Under the pieces are notes generated by a model. The model was not told the DNA's origin. It was given only the letters and a program-made list of their open reading frames with translations, and ran no database searches. Of a stretch of DNA of 64,000 nt, positions 1 through 7,470 are shown one piece after another. Numbering within the stretch: the stretch's first letter is position 1; each line of letters opens with the position of its first letter. This DNA comes from Bog-473 sp049513455 (GTDB lineage: Bacteria; Actinomycetota; Acidimicrobiia; Acidimicrobiales; RAAP-2): NCBI GenBank assembly GCA_049513455.1, contig JBEKWB010000008.1:1-64000 (forward strand). Reading direction: 5' to 3'. The position numbers were made by a program, and so were the translations under genes.

Positions 1-419
1 AAGAGATCCCCGGTCGACTCGGGCGCCTCGCTCGCCGCGTTGGTCACCACCGAGAGCTGGGCGGCGGAGAGCCCGCCCTCGTGGAGGGCGTCGGTGAGCG
101 AGGGGTCGGTGGCAGCCCGCTCGGCCGCGGCCAGGCGTCCTTTGGCCGCGCCGGCCGAGGTGCCCGAGAGGGTGCCCAACCAGTCCTGCGCCGAGGCGTG
201 TCCCTCTTTGGCGTACGAACCGGTCCCGACCACGACCGGGGTGAACAGGGCCACCCCCGAGGCCGCGGCCCGTTCGGCTTGGGCGAAGCGCTCGACGAAC
301 CGGCGGGCCTGGTCACCGGAGACCGATTCGGGCGTACTGCTGCGCACGACCTCTTGCAGCTCGCGTACGACCCGCTCGAGATCGCCGTAGAGGGCCTCCA
401 TGAGGGTCGCCGAGGGCAC
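1..419 (-). CDS. DUF222 / 13E12-type HNH endonuclease family protein, N-terminal part (truncated by window edge)
   Basis: About 139 N-terminal residues are visible; the C-terminus lies beyond the left edge, so the expected HNH domain is not seen. The protein starts with an acidic helix and continues with a stretch ending in ALHEGGLSAAQLSVVTNAA, the helical pattern typical of DUF222 proteins, where a line such as L..G.LS..Q...I is diagnostic. A related complete gene lies at 43993. The GTG at 419 is preferred over the ATG at 401: it follows the ribH stop by one base and a TACCCT hexamer ends 6 nt before it. Family members are usually treated as possible HNH nucleases of unclear role, often present in many copies in actinobacterial genomes. 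Family assignment is moderately sure, function is not. Confidence 0.6.
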   Translation of the reverse strand, partial: MPSATLMEALYGDLERVVRELQEVVRSSTPESVSGDQARRFVERFAQAERAAASGVALFTPVVVGTGSYAKEGHASAQDWLGTLSGTSAGAAKGRLAAAERAATDPSLTDALHEGGLSAAQLSVVTNAASEAPESTGDL

Positions 420-420
420 A

Positions 421-987
421 TCAAAAGGGTACAAAAGGGGTGTCACACGAGCCGGGTAGCGGCCCCGACCGGAGCAGCCGCACCATCTCGATGCCCGTGA
501 CCGCCGCCTCGCGCCCTTTGTTCTCCTCGGAGCCGGGCTCAGAGCGGGCCAGAGCCTGCTCGAGGGTCTCGGTCGTCAGCACGCCGAAGATGACGGGCAC
601 CCCGGTCGACAGCTGCACCTGCTGGATCCCGGATGCGCACTCCCCGGCCACGAACTCGTAATGGCCCGTCTCGCCCCGGACCACCGCCCCGAAGCAGAGC
701 ACCGCGTCCACCGTGCCGGCCGACGCGAACGCGCGGGCGACCAGGGGCAGCTCGAAGGCGCCCGGAGCCCAGGCCACCGTCACGTCTATGCGTTCGGTGC
801 CCGCCTCGACCAGTGCGTCGAGCGCCCCGTTGAGAAGGCGCAGGGAGATGCCGCCGTTAAAGATGGCGCAGGCGATGCCGATCCGCAGGCCGGTGCCGTC
901 GTGCTCCCCGCGGAGCGACGCTCCGACCCGGGAAGCCACGTCGTCGATGGCGCCGTCCGGCAACGCCATGAGATCCGCTCCGGCCAT
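421..987 (-). CDS. ribH: 6,7-dimethyl-8-ribityllumazine synthase
   Basis: 188 residues. It condenses 5-amino-6-ribitylamino-uracil with 3,4-dihydroxy-2-butanone 4-phosphate to give lumazine, the penultimate step of riboflavin synthesis. Family blocks are clear: WAPGAFELP for substrate binding, then CFGAVVRGETGHYEFV containing the catalytic His region, then GVPVIFGVLTTETLEQA and a C-terminal SEENKGREAA segment. The start has about 25 extra residues before the first strand compared with short family members. It is the last riboflavin gene of the ribD-ribBA-ribH row and is separated from ribBA by 79 bases holding a tandem repeat and a possible own -10 element. Confidence 0.95.
   Translation of the reverse strand: MAGADLMALPDGAIDDVASRVGASLRGEHDGTGLRIGIACAIFNGGISLRLLNGALDALVEAGTERIDVTVAWAPGAFELPLVARAFASAGTVDAVLCFGAVVRGETGHYEFVAGECASGIQQVQLSTGVPVIFGVLTTETLEQALARSEPGSEENKGREAAVTGIEMVRLLRSGPLPGSCDTPFVPF
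426..431 (-). promoter_or_regulatory. Candidate -10 element for the DUF222 gene
   Basis: TACCCT on the minus strand, 6 nt before the GTG at 419, inside the last codons of ribH. It would give a leaderless transcript. Co-transcription with ribH is equally possible. Confidence 0.3.
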
Positions 988-996
988 CAGGAGCGA

Positions 997-1002
997 ACGC
1001 TA
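997..1002 (-). promoter_or_regulatory. Candidate internal -10 element for ribH
   Basis: TAGCGT on the minus strand, 9 nt before the ribH ATG at 987. The same hexamer precedes menB and aroC. It suggests ribH can be transcribed separately as a leaderless mRNA, in addition to read-through from ribD. Confidence 0.35.
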
Positions 1003-1012
1003 GCCCGCCGGC

Positions 1013-1072
1013 CGCCCCTCGCACCGCCCCTCGCAGGGCCCTTCAGAGCGCCTCTCGCAGGGCCTCTCACAG
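1013..1072. repeat. Five imperfect 12-bp tandem repeats at the ribBA stop
   Basis: Five units near CGCCCCTCGCAG lie end to end (1013, 1025, 1037, 1049, 1061). They span the gap between ribBA and ribH and include the ribBA stop codon at 1067-1069. A 12-bp unit keeps frame, so the C-terminus could extend or shrink with copy number. Confidence 0.6.
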
Positions 1073-2287
1073 GACGTCGTCGAGCCCGTGCAAGATGTGC
1101 CCCATGCGCTCCCGCTTCGTGCGCAGGTAGGCGATGTTCTCGGGATTCGGGGTCAGCTGCAGCGGGATGCGCTCGGTGATGTCCAGCCCGAAACCCTCCA
1201 ACCCGCCGTACTTGGACGGGTTGTTGGTCATGACCCGCATGGTCGTCACTCCGAGGTCGACCAGCATCTGGGCCCCGATGCCGTACTCGCGGCTGTCCAC
1301 CGGCAGGCCCTGCTGCAGGTTGGCGTCGACGGTGTCGTGCCCTTCCTCCTGCAGCTGGTAGGCGCGAATTTTGTGCCCGAGCCCGATGCCCCGGCCCTCG
1401 TGGCCGCGCAGGTAGATCAGCACGCCACGGCCCTCCTCCTCGATCCGGGCCAGCGACGCCCGGAGCTGCGGGCCGCAGTCGCACCGCAGGGAGCCGAAGA
1501 CATCGCCGGTCAGGCACTCGGAGTGCACCCGGACCAGCACGTCCTCGTGTCCGGCGACCTCGCCCATGACGAGGGCGAGATGCTGCTCCCCGTCCAGCAC
1601 CGACTCGTAGACGTAGGCCCGGAACTGGCCGCCCTCGGCCGGGATACGGGCCTCGGAGACCAGGCGCACCAACTTCTCGTTCCGGCGCCGGTAGCGGATC
1701 AGCTCGGCGATGGAGATGATGGGCAGATCGTGCTTCTTGGCGAACCGCTCGAGATCGGGGAGCCGCGCCATCTCCGACTTGTCCTCGGTCACGATCTCGC
1801 ACAGCACCCCGGCCGGGGTGAGGCCGGCGGCCCGGGCGAGGTCGACCGTGGCCTCGGTGTGCCCGGCCCGCTTGAGCACCCCGCCGACGCGGTAGCGCAA
1901 GGGGAAGATGTGCCCCGGCCGGTTCAGGTCGGTGGGCTGGGTGCCGGGATCGATCAGCGCGCCGATGGTGGCGGCGCGGTCGGTGGCCGAGATTCCGGTC
2001 GTGGTGCCGTGGCGGTAGTCGACGCTCACGGTGAAGGCGGTGCGCTGGGCCTCGGTGTTGGCCGTGACCATGAGCGGCAGCTCGAGCCTGTCGGCCCGCT
2101 CGGGCAGGAGGGGCACGCAGATCACGCCCGAGGTGTGCGCCAGGAAGAAGGCGATGTTCTCGGGGGTGGCCGCCTCGGCCGCCATGACGAGGTCGCCCTC
2201 GTTCTCCCGGTCCTCGTCGTCCACCACGACCGCCATGCCGAGGCGCCCGATGGCGTCGATGGCCTCCTTGACCTCTGAGAAACCCAT
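1067..2287 (-). CDS. ribBA: Bifunctional 3,4-dihydroxy-2-butanone-4-phosphate synthase / GTP cyclohydrolase II
   Basis: 406 residues with two enzymes in one chain. The N-terminal half converts ribulose 5-phosphate to dihydroxybutanone phosphate (acidic motif DDEDRENEGDLV near residue 25; HTEATVDLARAAG near residue 145). The C-terminal half opens GTP to make the pyrimidine precursor and shows the zinc-binding segment VHSECLTGDVFGSLRCDCGP with its three cysteines, then RGHEGRGIG. Both halves keep their key residues, so both activities are expected. The ATG at 2287 overlaps the ribD stop by one base (TGATG), which implies translational coupling; an in-frame extension to 2353 would lie inside ribD and was rejected. 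Confidence 0.95.
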   Translation of the reverse strand: MGFSEVKEAIDAIGRLGMAVVVDDEDRENEGDLVMAAEAATPENIAFFLAHTSGVICVPLLPERADRLELPLMVTANTEAQRTAFTVSVDYRHGTTTGISATDRAATIGALIDPGTQPTDLNRPGHIFPLRYRVGGVLKRAGHTEATVDLARAAGLTPAGVLCEIVTEDKSEMARLPDLERFAKKHDLPIISIAELIRYRRRNEKLVRLVSEARIPAEGGQFRAYVYESVLDGEQHLALVMGEVAGHEDVLVRVHSECLTGDVFGSLRCDCGPQLRASLARIEEEGRGVLIYLRGHEGRGIGLGHKIRAYQLQEEGHDTVDANLQQGLPVDSREYGIGAQMLVDLGVTTMRVMTNNPSKYGGLEGFGLDITERIPLQLTPNPENIAYLRTKRERMGHILHGLDDVL

Positions 2288-3279
2288 CAGGCTGCCACCT
2301 CCACTCTCAGATCCTCGCCCAGTCGCTCGACCGAGACCAACTTCCCTCGCCACACGTCCGCAATTGTGCCAGCTCCCGGGCCGGCAAAAAGCGGTTGCCC
2401 GTCATCGCCACCGAATAGCAACGGAGCGAGGTAGAGGACATAGCGGTCGACCAGGCCGGCTGCGTGGAAATCGTGGGCCACCGAGGCACCCCCTTCGACG
2501 AGGAGCTGGAGCACACCGCGCCGGCCCAGTTCGGTCAGGACATCCGCCAGCGCGCCGGAAAGCTCGAGCGCCGGATGGATCCGGGCCCCGGGCGGCGCCG
2601 AGCCCAGCACCACGCGCAGGGGCTGCTTTTGGGTCGCCCCGTCCTCCAACCGGACCGTCAACTCGGGATCGTCGCTCCGTACCGTGCCGGCCCCCACCAA
2701 AATGGCATCGGAACGGGCTCGCAGGCGGTGGACGTCGCGGCGCGCCTCGGGCCCCGTGATCCAGCGGCTGGTGCCGTCGGGAGCGGCGGTGCGCGCATCG
2801 AGGCTGGCGGCCATCTTCAGCACGACCCAGGGCTGCCCGGTGGTGCGGTGCTTGAGATACGGGGCCAGCTGCTCGCGGACCTCGTCGGCGCCGGGACCCA
2901 CCGTGACCTCAAGGCCGGCGGCCCGGAGCGCCTCCACTCCCCGACCGGCCACGTTGGGGTCGGGGTCCTCGACCGCGATGACCACCCGGGCCACCCCCGC
3001 CGCGATGACGGCGTCGGTACAGGGCGGCGTCCGCCCATGGTGGACACACGGCTCGAGGGTGGTGAACAGCGTCGCCCCCCGGGAGTGGAGATCGCCGGCC
3101 CGGGCCAGCGCCGTGATCTCGGCATGCGGGCCGCCGGGAGGAGCGGTCGCCCCGTCGAACACCTGCGCGGGATCGTGCCCGGAGACGATGACGCATCCCA
3201 CCCACGGATTCGGCGCGGTAGTCCCCCGTACGGCCTCGGCGGCGGCCACGGCCCGGTGCATGAACTCCCGGTCACTCAT
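2287..3279 (-). CDS. ribD: Bifunctional diaminohydroxyphosphoribosylaminopyrimidine deaminase / 5-amino-6-(5-phosphoribosylamino)uracil reductase
   Basis: 330 residues. The N-terminal deaminase has the zinc site of the cytidine deaminase fold: PHAEITAL (His and catalytic Glu) and LEPCVHHGRTPPC (two Cys ligands). The C-terminal NADPH-dependent reductase begins near residue 150 (LKMAASLDARTA) and has VGAGTVRSDDPELTVR and LLVEGGASVA. It performs the second and third steps from GTP. It is the first gene of the rib operon and sits about 42 nt behind a predicted start site. Riboflavin synthase, which in many actinobacteria follows ribD, is absent here; ribBA follows directly. Confidence 0.95.
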   Translation of the reverse strand: MSDREFMHRAVAAAEAVRGTTAPNPWVGCVIVSGHDPAQVFDGATAPPGGPHAEITALARAGDLHSRGATLFTTLEPCVHHGRTPPCTDAVIAAGVARVVIAVEDPDPNVAGRGVEALRAAGLEVTVGPGADEVREQLAPYLKHRTTGQPWVVLKMAASLDARTAAPDGTSRWITGPEARRDVHRLRARSDAILVGAGTVRSDDPELTVRLEDGATQKQPLRVVLGSAPPGARIHPALELSGALADVLTELGRRGVLQLLVEGGASVAHDFHAAGLVDRYVLYLAPLLFGGDDGQPLFAGPGAGTIADVWRGKLVSVERLGEDLRVEVAA

Positions 3280-3327
3280 GATCTCGCCATCCGATCTGGC
3301 ATCGGCATCTCAATGCCCGTCGAGCTA

Positions 3328-3356
3328 ATACTAGAACACGTTGCAGTTTATGTCGA
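3328..3356 (-). promoter_or_regulatory. Sigma-70-type promoter of the rib operon
   Basis: On the minus strand: -35 TCGACA (3356-3351), a spacer of exactly 17 nt, -10 TAGTAT (3333-3328). Transcription would start near 3321, leaving a leader of about 42 nt before ribD. This leader is too short for an FMN riboswitch. Confidence 0.7.
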
Positions 3357-3505
3357 GAAGTCCAGCTCGGAGCGGTAGCGGTTCCGATGATCGTGGCCTC
3401 GCGGCCGAACTGAGGCCGACAGTCTGCCAGGTGGGGCGCCCCCGCAGCGCCAAGCAGGCGCCACCGCCACGGGGCAGACCCTCACGGACGATCATCTCGC
3501 CGTCA

Positions 3506-3527
3506 CCCCCGCCGGGGGCCGTCCCCC
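3506..3527 (-). terminator. GC-rich hairpins after the TOBE gene
   Basis: Just past the TOBE stop (3530) two mutually exclusive 5-bp stems can form: GGGGG-ACGG-CCCCC and the following CCCCC-GGC-GGGGG. There is no U tract, so this is at most a weak or Rho-assisted end for the phosphonate module. Confidence 0.35.
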
Positions 3528-3529
3528 GC

Positions 3530-3910
3530 TCAGTGATCGGGCGCCTGCACCTCGAGCGGGGCTGCGACGGGCCCAGCCGACTCCGTCCGGTGGGCCACCA
3601 TCACGGAGCGCTCGGTCAGCGTGACCTCGACCGCCGACCCGGTGGGGACGGCCACCGCGGAATTGGAGAGGTCCGCGTAGACCATCACGTCCTCATCGAG
3701 CAGCACCCCCAGGCGAGTGATCGATCCGAGGAACGTGGTGGTCATCACGATGCCACGGCCCTCGGCCGACGGCGTGACGGCGAGGCCCTCGGGCCGGACG
3801 AGGACGTCGACCGGCGTGCCCGGGGGATGGCTCCCGCCGGCCACTCCCCCGCCGGCCGCTCCCCCGCTGACGCCGGAGACGGCACTCTGCTGGTCGGCTA
3901 TGGATCTCAA
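3530..3910 (-). CDS. Orphan TOBE domain, remnant-like C-terminus of an ABC transporter ATPase
   Basis: 126 residues. The first 35 are low-complexity Gly/Ala/Ser; from about residue 36 the chain matches the TOBE domain of PotA/PhnT-like ATPases (VLVRPEGLAV, TTFLGSITRLGVLL, GSAVEVTL). The nucleotide-binding domain (Walker A, ABC signature, Walker B) is missing, and nothing upstream in this frame could supply it. It begins with TTG in a 4-nt overlap with the upstream hydrolase stop, so it may still be translated by coupling. Best reading: the decayed end of the ATPase gene of a phosphonate importer kept beside its catabolic genes. A small stand-alone oxyanion-binding TOBE protein is the alternative. 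Confidence 0.55.
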   Translation of the reverse strand: MRSIADQQSAVSGVSGGAAGGGVAGGSHPPGTPVDVLVRPEGLAVTPSAEGRGIVMTTTFLGSITRLGVLLDEDVMVYADLSNSAVAVPTGSAVEVTLTERSVMVAHRTESAGPVAAPLEVQAPDH

Positions 3911-4584
3911 GAGCGGCTCAGCACTCCGATGAGCTCGGTCACGTCGTCGATGAGATCGGTGTGGGGCGCGGCCGAGAGGGTCTTGCGGTCGTGGGCGCCG
4001 CTGAGCACCCCAATGACGGCCCGCGCACCCGCGTTGGTGCCCGCTTCGAGGTCGCTGGTCGTGTCACCGACCACCGCCACCGCACCGGGGTCGGAGACGC
4101 CCAGGCGCTCCATGGCGCCGAGGATCATGTCGGGCGCCGGCCGCCCGCGGCCGCAATCGGCCGGGGAGAGCGCGAGATCGATGAGCGGCTCCCAGCCCAA
4201 TGCGGCCAGCAACGCATCACGCGTGCTCGGGGCGAACCCCGTCGTCAAGCAGACCTGCACGCCCCCGGCGCGCAGTGTGGCGAACACGTCGGTGGCGCCC
4301 TCGATGGGCGCCACGCGGCCCTCGGCCACGATGCGCTCGTAGGCGCGGGCGAACTCGTCCGTGGCGCGCCCCGCCTCGGCGGGTTCGAGAAGGGCGGCGA
4401 AGACATCGGCCTTGGACTGGCCCATGGTGTCGCGCACATGGGTCTGCGCCGATGAGAACCGGGGGTCGTCCGGTCCGATGCCGACCGAGGACAGCGCCGT
4501 CGTGAAGGCCTCGTCGACCGCACCGTCGTCGCGGACGGTCGTGCCGGCCATATCGAGGACGGCCAGAGCGTAGGGGCCGATCAT
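3907..4584 (-). CDS. Phosphonatase-like HAD hydrolase (PhnX-related)
   Basis: 225 residues of the haloacid dehalogenase superfamily. Motif I is LDMAGTTV, the DxAGT form that separates phosphonatase and its close relatives from ordinary HAD phosphatases. The cap region has MGQSKADVF with a lysine where phosphonoacetaldehyde hydrolase has its Schiff-base Lys, and an Arg-rich CGRGRPAPDMI plus VVGDTTSDLEAG form motifs III and IV. In known genomes this PhnX-like group is found beside an FAD oxidoreductase exactly as here (stop of that gene at 4586, one base before this ATG). Inferred role: cleavage of the C-P bond of an aldehyde made by the oxidase from an aminophosphonate. The exact substrate is unknown. 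Confidence 0.8.
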   Translation of the reverse strand: MIGPYALAVLDMAGTTVRDDGAVDEAFTTALSSVGIGPDDPRFSSAQTHVRDTMGQSKADVFAALLEPAEAGRATDEFARAYERIVAEGRVAPIEGATDVFATLRAGGVQVCLTTGFAPSTRDALLAALGWEPLIDLALSPADCGRGRPAPDMILGAMERLGVSDPGAVAVVGDTTSDLEAGTNAGARAVIGVLSGAHDRKTLSAAPHTDLIDDVTELIGVLSRS

Positions 4585-4585
4585 G

Positions 4586-5698
4586 TCAGCGCACCCCCGC
4601 CGCCACGAGCGTGTCGGCCGCGATGGCCGGGGCGCAGGTCATGCCCCGCCCGCCGGGCCCGGTGACCATCCACACGTGGGGGCTCAACTCTTCACGCACG
4701 CACACGGCGCCGTCGATGCTCTGGGCGTAGACACCCTCCCACCGCCGTGCCACGGGGGGCAGCGCGGCACCGAGCATCCGCTGCGCCCGGTCCAGCAGTT
4801 CGAGGGACGGATCTTCGACCAGCGCGAAGTCGAACGGCTCGTCGTAGGCGTGGGTGTCGCCGATGGTGAGACCTCCGTCGGCCCGCTGCACCAGAAGGAG
4901 CTGCAGATGATGGGCGGCGGCGACCGGGGGCTGCGGGCCGAGGAGGTCCTGCGGCACCACCTCATAGGCCGGGTAGTACCGCAGCGTGTCGGCATCGGCC
5001 AGCGCGGTGGTGAGCACTCCGGCGTACGGCTGCGTCTCCAACATCTGGAGACGCACCCGCCGCACGCGCGCATCCACCCGCTCGGTGCCGGGTAGGTGAT
5101 CGAAGGCGGCCCCGGTCGCCAGCACGATCAGATCGGCCTCCCAGCGCGTGCCGGCGGTGTCGACGAGGGCGTGGTCCTCCACGGCGACCACGCGCCGCCC
5201 CGGATGGTACGTGTACGAACCCAGCGCCGATAGGTGTTTCCGCAGTGCGCCCAGGGCGCGGCGTGGCTCGACGACCGCGTCCAAACCACAGTGCAGGCCT
5301 CCGGCAACGTCGCCGCGTACGGCGGGGTTGAGAGACACGACCTGTGCGGGGTCGACATAGGTGGTCGATCGTGCGGCTGCGTCGGGGAGGGCGGCGAACT
5401 CCTCCATGACCTTGCGTTCCCCGTCGTTGGAGGCCAACGTCAACGACCCGGCCGGTCGGAACCCGATGTCCGGGACGATGCTGCCGACTTCCTCCCACCG
5501 CTGGCGCGAGCGTTGCGCAGCATCGAGCTCGTCGCCGGTGCGCCGGCCGCTGACCCAGATGAGACCGAAATTGCGCACCGACGCACCCTGCGGTGCGGCC
5601 TCGGCTTCGATATGCGTCACGGTGAAACCGGCCCGGCAGAGTTCGAGGGCGTGCCACGTTCCGAGCACTCCTCCGCCGACGACCACCGCACGCGTCAC
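4586..5698 (-). CDS. FAD-dependent amine oxidoreductase of the phosphonate-associated type
   Basis: 370 residues of the DAO family. The N-terminus is a Rossmann FAD motif (VVVGGGVLGTWHALELCRAG) followed by the acidic ribose-binding residue, then VRNFGLIWVSGR. The C-terminus has the second FAD contact, MVTGPGGRGMTCAPAIA. Members found next to PhnX-like hydrolases are proposed to deaminate 2-aminoethylphosphonate derivatives, including N-methylated or hydroxylated forms; that role is inferred from context. The GTG at 5698 is chosen because the Rossmann motif begins three residues later and an extended -10 lies 6 nt upstream. The open frame continues to 6076, but the extra part reads through the neighbouring SDR gene and looks non-coding. 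Confidence 0.8.
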   Translation of the reverse strand: MTRAVVVGGGVLGTWHALELCRAGFTVTHIEAEAAPQGASVRNFGLIWVSGRRTGDELDAAQRSRQRWEEVGSIVPDIGFRPAGSLTLASNDGERKVMEEFAALPDAAARSTTYVDPAQVVSLNPAVRGDVAGGLHCGLDAVVEPRRALGALRKHLSALGSYTYHPGRRVVAVEDHALVDTAGTRWEADLIVLATGAAFDHLPGTERVDARVRRVRLQMLETQPYAGVLTTALADADTLRYYPAYEVVPQDLLGPQPPVAAAHHLQLLLVQRADGGLTIGDTHAYDEPFDFALVEDPSLELLDRAQRMLGAALPPVARRWEGVYAQSIDGAVCVREELSPHVWMVTGPGGRGMTCAPAIAADTLVAAGVR

Positions 5699-5704
5699 GG
5701 CGGC

Positions 5705-5710
5705 AGTATC
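5705..5710 (-). promoter_or_regulatory. Extended -10 promoter of the phosphonate module
   Basis: GATACT preceded by TGT (TGn extension) on the minus strand, 6 nt before the GTG at 5698. This predicts a leaderless transcript for the FAD oxidase, hydrolase and TOBE genes. Confidence 0.5.
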
Positions 5711-5850
5711 ACAGGGATTCGCCGATATCGGGGCACGCAACGCAGAAGTGGCAACAATTCTTCTACGCGTTACCTGTTGATCATCAAGTCTGCTTCGTTC
5801 ACCCAAAAGACACTTTGCGCGCCGTGGGGTCCCCCTGAAATACCCCCATT

Positions 5851-5864
5851 GCAGCGCGCGCTGC
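5851..5864 (-). terminator. Perfect GC palindrome after the SDR gene
   Basis: GCAGCGCGCGCTGC is perfectly self-complementary and starts 5 nt past the SDR stop at 5869. No U run follows. The surrounding stretch 5700-5850 is less GC-rich than its neighbours and holds no gene. Confidence 0.3.
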
Positions 5865-5868
5865 GCGC

Positions 5869-6690
5869 TCAGCGCCCCCGCACCATCCCGCCGTCGACGG
5901 TGTAGAGCTGGCCCGAGATCCACGAGCCCTGATCGGCGCACAGGTAGATCACCATCCAGGCGATGTCCTCGCCGGTGCCGGCCCGACCGAGCGGTATCTG
6001 TGTGCTCACCATTCTGTCGAACGGCTCTCCCCGGGGGATGTCGTCCAGGCGGAAGGTGTCGATGATGCCCGGGCATATGGCATTGACCCGTACACCGTTA
6101 CGGCCGAGCTCGTCGGCCATGGCACACGTCAAGGCGTGAATACCGGCCTTCGATGCGGAATAGGCCGCTGTCGTACCGGCCATGATCTTCCCGCCGACCG
6201 ACGAGATGTTGATGATGGACCCGCCCCTGCCCTGCTGCACCAGCCGGCGACCGAAGGCGCGGCTCATGTAGAAGGTGCCGTTCAAATTGACGTCGATCAC
6301 CTTGTGCCACACGGCCAGCTCCAGATCGATGACCGGAACCCGATCGGCTCCTCGGGCCGCACCGGCATTGTTGACCACCACATCGACCCGGCCGAACTCG
6401 CGCATGACCCCTTCCGCCAGAGCTTCGACGGCGGCCGCATCGCTGACGTCGGTGACCACCGCCCAGGCCCGCCGCCCCAGCGCACGAACCTCGTCGGCCA
6501 CCGACTCGATGTCGCGCCAGCCCGCCGCCTTCTCGTCGTCCGGATAGCGCCCGGCCGGGCGACCCGTGCCGGTGATCACGACGTCACAGCCGGCCCGGGC
6601 CAGCTCCACTGCGATAGGCCGCCCGATGGAGCGCATGCGCCCCGCTCCCGTCACCACGGCAACCTTGCCCTCCAGGCCCGTCAGCGCCAT
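5869..6690 (-). CDS. SDR-family NAD(P)-dependent oxidoreductase
   Basis: 273 residues of the classical short-chain dehydrogenase type. The cofactor motif is slightly unusual, VVTGAGRMRSIGRPIA, with extra residues between the glycines. Then VVNNAGAARG, catalytic Ser in NISSVGG, and the YSASKAG pair of catalytic Tyr and Lys. The C-terminus has PLGRAGTGEDIAWMVIYL and SWISGQLYTVDGG, usual for FabG-like enzymes. Substrate cannot be told from sequence. It lies 84 bases after rpe in the same direction but is unrelated to it. An upstream TTG at 6732, preceded by a purine-rich stretch, is an alternative start that would add 14 residues. Confidence 0.85.
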   Translation of the reverse strand: MALTGLEGKVAVVTGAGRMRSIGRPIAVELARAGCDVVITGTGRPAGRYPDDEKAAGWRDIESVADEVRALGRRAWAVVTDVSDAAAVEALAEGVMREFGRVDVVVNNAGAARGADRVPVIDLELAVWHKVIDVNLNGTFYMSRAFGRRLVQQGRGGSIINISSVGGKIMAGTTAAYSASKAGIHALTCAMADELGRNGVRVNAICPGIIDTFRLDDIPRGEPFDRMVSTQIPLGRAGTGEDIAWMVIYLCADQGSWISGQLYTVDGGMVRGR

Positions 6691-6774
6691 TGCGCCCGCG
6701 CCACCGTGACCGCTCTCATCCTCGATACGCAACCGCTGCCCCCCTCTCCGTGCCGAGCCCCGCGGGCGGACGGG

Positions 6775-7470
6775 TCAGTGCGACACCCACCGACTACGCG
6801 CCGACTCTCTGATCTCCTCGGCGGCGACCCACGGCTTGTCGTGGCCAAATATTGCACTCCCGGCGACGAAGACGTTGGCTCCGGCTTCGGCGGCCAAAGG
6901 AGCGGTGGCGACGTCGATGCCCCCATCAACCTCGACGTCCACCTCCAGACCCGCGGCGTCGATGGCGGCTCGCACCTGGCGCACCTTGTCGAGGACCTCG
7001 GGCATGAACGATTGCCCGCCGAAACCGGGGAACACGGTCATGCAGAGCACCAGGTCGACCTGACCCAAGAAGGGAGCCACCCTCTCGAAGGGGGTATCGG
7101 GGTTGAGCGCCAGACCGACCCGCAGTCCGAGCTCGCGCATCTGTGCGATGAGCTCGGCCGTGCCGCCGATCTCCACATGCACCGAGCACCCGTCGGCCCC
7201 CGCGTCGGCGAAGTCCTTCAGGTACTGGCCGGGGTCGGTCATCATCAAGTGGCAGTCGAAGAACAGCGGGCTGTGCCGCCGGAGCGAAGCCACCACCAGG
7301 GGGCCGATGGTCAGATTGGGCACGAAGTGCCCGTCCATCACGTCGACGTGCAGCCAGTCCGCCGACGCCGCCACCTCGCCGACCTGTTCCGCCAGCGCCC
7401 CGAAGTCGGCCGAGAGCACGGAAGGTGCGATGCGGAGGGCGCCCGGACGCCCCGGATCCCGGTCGTTCAT
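6775..7470 (-). CDS. rpe: Ribulose-phosphate 3-epimerase
   Basis: 231 residues, a TIM barrel that interconverts ribulose 5-phosphate and xylulose 5-phosphate in the pentose phosphate pathway. Signature blocks are complete: APSVLSADFGAL, HVDVMDGHFVPNLTIGP with the metal-binding His and Asp, CHLMMTDP, MTVFPGFGGQSF, EVDGGI with the second catalytic Asp, and AGSAIFG near the phosphate site. The ATG at 7470 overlaps the stop of the upstream methyltransferase by 4 nt (ATGA). Its product supplies ribulose 5-phosphate, one of the two inputs of the RibBA reaction encoded nearby. Confidence 0.95.
   Translation of the reverse strand: MNDRDPGRPGALRIAPSVLSADFGALAEQVGEVAASADWLHVDVMDGHFVPNLTIGPLVVASLRRHSPLFFDCHLMMTDPGQYLKDFADAGADGCSVHVEIGGTAELIAQMRELGLRVGLALNPDTPFERVAPFLGQVDLVLCMTVFPGFGGQSFMPEVLDKVRQVRAAIDAAGLEVDVEVDGGIDVATAPLAAEAGANVFVAGSAIFGHDKPWVAAEEIRESARSRWVSH

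Noticed and set aside
3280..3530. FMN riboswitch in front of ribD
   Set aside because: The leader behind the predicted promoter is about 42 nt and none of the conserved RFN core segments can be read on the minus strand.
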